64,000 nucleotides of DNA from Tetrapyrgos nigripes (Eukaryota; Basidiomycota; Agaricomycetes; Agaricales; Campanellaceae). Position 1 is the stretch's first letter; every line of letters starts with the position of its first letter. Where the stretch lies: positions 1,116,001 to 1,180,000 of the forward strand of contig JAACJM010000002.1 of the NCBI GenBank assembly GCA_013368315.1, given 5' to 3'. The translations under genes were made by a program, and so were the position numbers. Under the pieces are notes generated by a model. The model was not told the origin of the DNA, did not search any database, and saw nothing but the letters and a program-made list of their open reading frames with translations. Shown one piece after another: positions 57,923 through 64,000 of the stretch.

Positions 57923-58165
57923 AGATACGAAATATGCTCACCGGGTATGATTTAGAAGCAAGTGTTCCAATTGTTAACTTATTGTCAATCTGTTGCGAGT
58001 CCTGGGCCTGATCATGAATGGAATGAATGAAGCCTGCAGGTAGAAAGATACGAAATATGCTCACCGGGAATAATTTTAGAAGGAAGTGTTCCAATTGTTA
58101 ACTTATTGTCAAGCCCTGTGGGAGTGGAACGAATGGAGCCTGCAGGTAGAAGCGAATTCTACCTG
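57923..58165. repeat. 123-bp tandem duplication with a third copy at 52992
   Basis: AGATACGAAATATGCTCACC, GTGTTCCAATTGTTAACTT and GCCTGCAGGTAGAA occur in both units (57923 and 58046) and, diverged, at 52992-53110. A shortened mirror form (ACATTAACAATTGGA) occurs at 63919-63933, right at the border of the terminal transposase fragment, so this repeat may mark an element end. Confidence 0.65.
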
Positions 58166-58660
58166 CACCGAAAGACGAAACGAATTCGTCTTTCACATTG
58201 AGTAGCAACGAAATGAATTCGGATGCTAGCGAACGCACGGGATGAAGTACTACGTTACCGTAGGGGGGTTAGAGACACGTGACGAAAAGTAGTTTTGCCA
58301 AAAGCATTGACGAAACGCAACAAGACTGCAAAATTCGAAAGGGTCCAATGTTGTTGTTTGGCTGCAGCGTTAACTGGCAACCGCGTCTGGTTTTATATTT
58401 TTTGGCTGCAGCGCTCTTCCTCTAGCTCTCACCTTCAAAACTCAAACCATAGCCTGCTGTCGCGCAGCTATCCTATTTTGTGACTTGCTTCGTGCAATCC
58501 ATTATAGCTTGAATTCGCTTCGAGTCAACATCTCTTTAACGCAGAATTGTTTATTCATCTTTCCATTATCGCTGCTCATCTTTTTTATCCATCCTCAGTC
58601 AGTTCTTTCACGGTAGGTAAATCCAATCTTGCTAGAATAACACTGAAATTGTCTTCGCAG
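58166..58660. other. Upstream region of the next gene
   Basis: No independent gene. The acceptor-like TCTTCGCAG directly before ATG 58661 suggests a leader intron. Confidence 0.35.
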
Positions 58661-60762
58661 ATGTTCAGCACTTCGAAACCAATGTATTCGGCGAAAGACC
58701 TCATCAAAGATCCCAGTATCCTCACTCTGTTTGCAAAGCCCGGAACTCGTGTGTTTTACCATCATTTACTGGCTGGGTATGCAATGCTAACCAAACCACA
58801 GCTCCCAAATCCTTCGATGGTTTATGTGGCAATCATGTTGGAGAGGTCCTGGTATCCACACCTAACATGTCAACCATCTACCACCCTCCTCTGAACCAAT
58901 GCTCCGTCCGAATGAGGAGAGATGGTCATTTTGGCCCAGATGACCCTCTGTACTTTCCTCAGCCATTCCATCGTCCAACTGCCCATCTCGCAGTCATCAG
59001 AGCCCCTCAACCCTCACCTGATCACCCATTCGCTGTCACTTGGATCGTCCCCAATAGTTCTCATTTTGAGCCCTCCTCTCAGACATTCTGCGTCGGATTC
59101 GGTTTCTTAAATAGACGTATTCGTTCTAAGCTTGTTGCTTTGAGCGATACCGTCCTCAAGTCAATACCACATGGGCAAGAGGATGATCCATACATTCGCT
59201 CAAGTCGTGAACACCTTCGTCGTCTGATGGACCGCCTGAACCTATCTGCACCCATGGATGATCTCTTTCTCCGGTTCCAATGTGCTCAGCGCCACCTTCT
59301 GGAATTGGACGCAAGAATTCGGTGGATTACAACCTTTCGGGAGAGGTATGGAGCAACACCTGGTGCGGATCACCCAGGCATGGCCGATGATTCGTTGGTT
59401 GGGGCCTTCTCCGATAATTTAGACGTTCTCGAGAATCTCTTTCAGTGCCAAATCCCGGTTTACTATGTTCGCATTCTATCCCGTGCGGGCAACGCTCGGA
59501 TAGACAAGTTGCAACATTTTCCCCCTCTTAACCAAAAAACCCAGTTGCACAGTGGGTTTGAGGTCGACTTGTCTGACAAAATCCCATCGCATCGCGTTAT
59601 CTTCACTGGCCTTGCGCAAAATCCTGAGCGATATCTGACAATGGTCAACTACGTCATCTCGCTTTTGGATTATCCTTCTCCACTCGGGAACTCTACACCT
59701 CGAAGCTCGACATCCATGCAAAAGGCGAACCTTCCTTTTCAATCTTCCCTTCCCACCAGGTCCACCTCCTCCGCCTCCCAAGGACGATATGCTCCATGTA
59801 AGGTTGCTCAATGACCCTATTTCTCTCTCCGATTCACGTTTTCTATAGATAAGAGAGGAGGCAAAGCCAAGCAACTCGCTGACGGTTTCAACAACACTTT
59901 CATCACTCCCTCCGGCCCGCTTATGCCGCAATCAATAGACAACTGGAGAACGGCATTAGAGGGACTTGCAACCCACAATCAGTCTCTTGCTGCCCCTGAG
60001 GGAGTAGACCGTGGCTTTGCTCTTCCACCTGCAGACTTATTTGTGACGACCGGTAATCAGTCGATCGCTGCTACCCTCTTTCGCAACTACCTCAAGTTGA
60101 AGGATATCTTCATTTACCGCCTCTCATACAGCTCTGAACGCTATTCAAAGAAACAATGGCGACAGCTGCTCACTATTGACGAGGGACAGGAGATCCGCTC
60201 AGACACACGCACAGGGAAGCAGCGACTGGAGATGCAGACTCTCCTGAAGAGTATGGTGAGCAAGAATACCGTCCAATTTGATCAGCTATCGTCTGCTCCT
60301 GTGACTTGGCACAGTCAAACGATCGACGGTACCCATGTACCGCCAGCTCACCTTGCCAAGGAGATCATCTGGGAACTGTATGAGCTCAACTTCCGGCAGG
60401 ACCTCGTCGCATTGGACGCCCATCTCGACGAGAGCAATATGTCGCTGCCAGAACGCCATAATCTTCTTGACCGGTGCTGGATTGGAGCGAGAGAGTACGC
60501 TGATTGTCAGAAGGCGCAAGATGGGTTAGCTTCCACGGATCCCACAAAAAGATCTCGGGTCTTAGGAGCTCTTCACAAGGTGATGACTACCTGGCGTGGA
60601 CCGAAGCCTCCTGTGCTGTTGTCTGGGTTTCCGGTTGATATGAGTGGTCACAATTTTGGGACTCGGCTTGACCAGATTGAAAGAGACCTTGCTTTTTACT
60701 ACACTAGCTCTTTTCTCGATGTATTTTTTAGGGCAGCTTCCATACCCTACCGCTTGTCATAG
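58661..60762 (+). pseudogene. Agaricomycete-specific uncharacterised protein, one frameshift
   Basis: The family is recognised only as a large lineage-specific group of hypothetical proteins; function unknown. It starts MFSTSKPMYSAKDLIKDPSI. At 58802-58811 (CTCCCAAATCC) the frame changes by one base: the family-like continuation SFDGLCGNHVGEVLVSTPNM, STIYHPPLNQCSVRMRRDGH lies in the other frame. This fits loss of one C in a C run. Afterwards come FAVTWIVPNSSHFEPSSQTF and ENLFQCQIPVYYVRILSRAG. An intact intron (GTAAGG..TATAG, about 59797-59848) leads to KRGGKAKQLADGFNNTFITP. Further on are WRTALEGLATHN, LPPADLFVTTGNQSIAATLF, KKQWRQLLTIDEGQ, LAKEIIWELYELNFRQDLVA and the ending FYYTSSFLDVFFRAASIP. 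It could be a working gene only if the frameshift is a sequence error. Confidence 0.6.
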
Positions 60763-61031
60763 TCACCATTGTATGATTATTTGTAATGTCTAGCTACCAA
60801 ATGCGTCGGCGTTGACAAAGGTTGACAATAGGAGTTATTTTCTTGTCAAACGTGTCGTAACGACTTATCTCTCCTCCGTGTACTGAGCTTTGCACAGCTC
60901 AGGAGAGGAACACATCAATTTATTGGAGACCTAGGTGAGTCCGTTATACCGCAGGTACAGCCAGTTTTGCTAAGTCACATCACAGAGTATCAAGGTCAAG
61001 GCTAGCCACGCTCTCTATCCCAAAGTCAAGG
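60763..61031. other. Convergent intergenic
   Basis: A short spacer between two convergent genes. GTTGACAAAGGTTGACAATA is a small direct repeat. No other feature. Confidence 0.35.
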
Positions 61032-62527
61032 CTAGTCACACTGTCCATCCATTCGCGTGCTTCCTGTATAGTCGGCCTGAGCAAAGAAAATTGTCAAACG
61101 ATCAGAACACTCACCGGCGGCAGGTTTTGCAAGACGAAAAGAACAGACAGCAGTACACAAATCACTTGCCACCCGGAGAGTCCTTGGAGGAGCCTGCCCT
61201 GGCGTGCTGCCTCCGGTCGCGACGCAGGCGTCTTTCTCTCCCATACTTGAAGAGCCGTTCTGCCTATCTTCTCTCCCGATCTTCCAACTATTATCATCGG
61301 TACTCCCTCCATCTCCGTCGTCTGTGGTCAGTGTCAGACACCATTGTCTGTCCATGTACAAAAGCCACGTACCGTGACCGATTGGACCCAGTCTCTGCAC
61401 CCAACGTGGATGATGTCGTTGACCTCACCTGTCCTTCGGTCAAACACATAAACGTCCCCGTGATCACTCCCAGTGACTATCGCTTTTCCGCCATCGTGAA
61501 AACATACGTTTCTGGAACGCCTTTCATTGGTCTCTACGGCAAATGTCTTTACTCTCTCTGACCCAGAGAGCTTGTAGAGAGCGACGCCTTGCGACGTATC
61601 ATCCAGGATGTATGCGTCGTCTTTGACGCTGATAGCCGCACCCCCTCTTTCGAGCTGCAGTGAGAACGAAGAAAGAATGTAGCTGGATTAGGCCACTCAC
61701 ATCACCACACCAGTGGTCTTTGTCACGGTGACTTTGCCTCCTGCGTCAATGATGTTACTGTTCTGCAGTGTGAGTCATCTTACAAGAATGCTATGCTTTA
61801 CTCACTCACATTTCACCGTCTTCCCTCCCAAAAGACCAGATTTCGGGACCACGGGCAGCCGTTTGTCCGAATGCCACTGCCTGTGGCCAGTGATTTTTGA
61901 TCCTGGTCGATTTAACAACAGTTAGTCTCATTAGAGGGCCGACTACAAATCGATGAACTATCTCGGAACGGTGTACGATGGCAAGTTGGCCTGAGGTCGC
62001 ATCGAACGCCATCGCTGCTATCTCCTGCCCGTCTTCTCCGCCTTCGAGACGGTTACAGTATACCTCGGCGAACTATGGACGGAAAGTTGTTGGGTCAAGG
62101 CACGTTGCGCTCAGTCAGGAGTTCACTGACTTACATCTTGTTCCTTTCTACTGCGCCGCCAGATGGATAAATACCCATCATCCGTTCCGAACGCGAGGCC
62201 GTCGTCTGTGTCGTCCGGTCTGATCATCCATGCGAGTGCGGTGGTGACTCCCCTGTCACCAGCACCAGCTGGTGACCCCAGAAGCTTCTTCTCTTGCAGG
62301 TTCCAGATATGGGTTCCGTCTCGGCCTATGAAAATGCACTTATAAGGGCTTCCCTGCAGAGAAGATGTGGACTCACCTCCAGAGGCGACGTGACTGCCCA
62401 GTGGATGAGCAGCAATACACGCTACCTCCCCATAGTGTCCATCTAGGAGCGCATGCAGGGTGTATTTTCCTTTGGTACTCTTTCGTGTTTTAGTGTCAGG
62501 TTTGGTGGTGAAGGAGTAAGGTGCCAT
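61032..62527 (-). CDS. WD40-repeat protein with C-terminal membrane helix
   Basis: Predicted beta-propeller with a C-terminal anchor; function unknown, type frequent in Agaricomycetes. Start 62527 (MAPYSFTTKPDTKTRKSTKG). Blades: HALLDGHYGEVACIAAHPLG, HIWNLQEKK, TALAWMIRPDD..LAFGTDDGYLSIW, EIAAMAFDATSGQLAIVHR, WPQAVAFGQTAA, SVKDDAYILDDTSQGVALYK, SRNVCFHDGGKAIVTGSDHG and DVYVFDRRTGEVNDIIHVG. The C-terminal exon has WQVICVLLSVLFVLQNLPP, one helix, and a short tail ending in MDGQCD. Two internal introns must use a second downstream AG to keep the frame (after GREDGEI and after TTGVVIGG), so alternative acceptors are likely. No disabling change is needed. It is convergent with the preceding + strand gene. 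Confidence 0.8.
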
Positions 62528-62796
62528 TGAGGAATTGGATACAGCGAACTCTTTCTCAAGTATTTGAACTCGGCCACCTCGTCTCGTTATTGTTCTCTCC
62601 CCAACTTGATGACCAGGAGCGAGAGACGTTCTCGTTATTATTATCTCCCCAAGAGCATCGCTTGACCAGGAACAAGAGAACAATTAACGAGCGCGATTCT
62701 CGCACTTTTTTTAGACACCACCTTCAAAAGTTATGTCCCACCTCATATCTTTCCTTCTTCACTTCCTTTGCGCCAGCGGACGTCAAAGTCCTTGCA

Positions 62797-63578
62797 ATGT
62801 CCTTCCCATCCCCAAAGTTCTCCACCCCTAGCTCTACATTCTCCCGAAGGGCCGCCATTCGTCCCAAAGTTATTCCTTTATATGCTACAGTCATCCCCAG
62901 ACGTGCGGCGCCCCCGCTCTCTATCCATAGGGTCCTACCGGAGAGGCCTTTATTTCATCCATATGCATCCGGCAGACGTGAAAGACCGAGCCCCATCCTC
63001 GTCGTACCTCCAGATGGCAGTCCACCATCGCCTCAATCTCCGTTGACGCCCCTGGTTGATGAAGAAACGTCATCAGGTTCATCCCAAGCACAGGTCATGC
63101 CAATCCAACCTCCAGCCAACGGGGAGCTCACGGTTAGATCAGCAGGCTGGGATACCCATCAACAAAGAGACTATCGTGTAAGCACTCGTACCTCAATTAC
63201 ATTTGCGTAGTCACCTATCTTTCATTTAGGGAATAGCCAGAGAGGCAATCCAAACGCATCTCGACGCGACCTTGACCCTGAGCAAACAAAAGAACAGTGC
63301 GAGGGAAATGGCCAGGAAACATGCAAGTGCTGCATTTCAAACTATTACAGCCATTATCATTGATCATTGCGTTACAGATAGAGGATGCTATCGAGGTGTT
63401 CAGAGACCATGCGAATCACTGGGGTGCCGATCTCCTTCTCAAAGACCAGCTCAAAACTCTGAGGGATATGGAGGCAGCTAGGTCGAGGAAGAGAGGGAAG
63501 GAGAGAGACGAGGAGGGTGGTGCACAAGACAGTGCACCGAGGGGGAAGGGAACAAAGAAGGTTACTTTTGCGGCATAA
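62797..63578 (+). CDS. Small uncharacterised Agaricomycete protein, 3 exons
   Basis: It starts MSFPSPKFSTPSSTFSRRAA, with a Pro/Ser/Arg-rich N-terminal half (PPDGSPPSPQSPLTPLVDEE) and then GWDTHQQRDYR. A GTAAGC..TTTAG intron leads to GIAREAIQTHLDATLTLSKQ and KNSAREMARKHA. A second intron (GTGCTG..GATAG, the second AG being needed for frame) leads to DAIEVFRDHANHWGADLLLK and DQLKTLRDMEAARSRKRGKE. It ends in a basic/acidic charged tail. The helical HLD..KQ and WGADLLLKDQLK pattern resembles a family of small coiled-coil-like proteins that I know only as hypothetical proteins in mushrooms. Intron 1 could be retained, giving a shorter frame to 63210. Confidence 0.6.
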
Positions 63579-63933
63579 TGCATCCTTCTCGACGTACACA
63601 TTACAGCCAAGCGTATTCCTAATTATCCCTATAGTTGTCTATGATCGTCTTCTCCGAAGTCCTACGGAACAATTGTGAGCCATGGTTAGACTTCAGCTAG
63701 TGTCTAGAGGTCACTAGCCATCGTGACTCAATGCGTTAGTTTCCCTGATGCGTCGATTCACATCCCTTCCTGCTATTTTTCTCCAGTCATAATAGACTTC
63801 TGGACGCTATTCAAGTCTTCCTCCTGCATGTGATCCCTCACCGAGTTTTCTTCCAGCTTCTATTGATCGTCGCCTCATCTTTCTTCCGAGTCTGAAGTTT
63901 TTGTTCGTCAAGTCTCACACATTAACAATTGGA
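63579..63933. other. Intergenic up to transposase fragment
   Basis: No gene. It ends in ACATTAACAATTGGA, a mirror of the 57961/58087 repeat. Confidence 0.35.
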
Positions 63934-64000
63934 GGATGTCTCACGCGTTGCCAAGCTTCAGACAGCCCTCTGCATTGCCCTCGAAGGCGACAAGGCGCTC
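63934..64000 (+). pseudogene. Second tnp2/Plavaka-like transposase fragment, runs off the window
   Basis: These 67 nt are identical to the reverse complement of 49840-49906 and encode DVSRVAKLQTALCIALEGDK in the same frame as the transposase relic. The upstream part of the gene is absent; the junction lies at 63933/63934. It is oriented opposite to the 49.6-52.6 kb copy. Confidence 0.85.

Overview
The window looks like nuclear DNA of a mushroom-forming basidiomycete (Agaricomycetes). Genes are intron-dense, with many GT-AG introns of about 45-100 nt. Several families are typical of that class: a fungal DyP peroxidase, a DUF6533 membrane protein, a secreted cyclase-family protein, a WD40 protein with a C-terminal membrane helix, tnp2/Plavaka-like transposase relatives and several lineage-restricted hypothetical proteins. 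Exon structures were deduced by eye from reading frames and splice sites.

Layout. 1-9 kb is ordinary gene-bearing DNA on the + strand: DyP peroxidase, branched-chain aminotransferase, DUF6533 protein. 9.6-18 kb is mostly on the - strand: an uncharacterised acidic-tail protein with a GC-AG intron, a decayed calcineurin-like phosphoesterase, a start-less USP-like cysteine-protease fragment (+), and a secreted hypothetical protein. 20.1-22.1 kb is a 1975-bp inverted-repeat element with a 6-bp target-site duplication (TSD). 23.1-24.4 kb encodes a secreted GDGT-repeat protein. 25-38.9 kb is repeat territory and visibly more AT-rich between 28 and 38 kb: two and a half copies of a ~0.9-kb dispersed repeat, a 64-bp tandem array, a ~2.46-kb near-palindrome, a hAT-type element with an 8-bp TSD, and a decayed Ty1/copia element with a 3' LTR. 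39-41.2 kb holds a small secreted protein and a small ORF split by a 967-bp inverted-repeat element. 44.1-45.7 kb encodes a secreted cyclase-family protein.

48.8-64 kb is a second accessory block: a GIY-YIG-type protein, a tnp2/Plavaka-like transposase with one in-frame stop, two uncharacterised - strand genes, a frameshifted Agaricomycete protein, a WD40 protein, a small coiled-coil protein, and at the very end an inverted second copy of a transposase segment that runs off the window. Transposase sequence therefore brackets about 14 kb in inverted orientation.

No operon-like functional system is evident. The most distinctive observations are a tandem duplicate at 15.9-16.0 kb that lacks an intron-like segment precisely, three TIR elements whose target-site duplications can be read directly, an element that interrupts an ORF which rejoins in frame once the element and one TSD copy are removed, the giant foldback, and pseudogenes whose stops are explained by single C-to-T changes.
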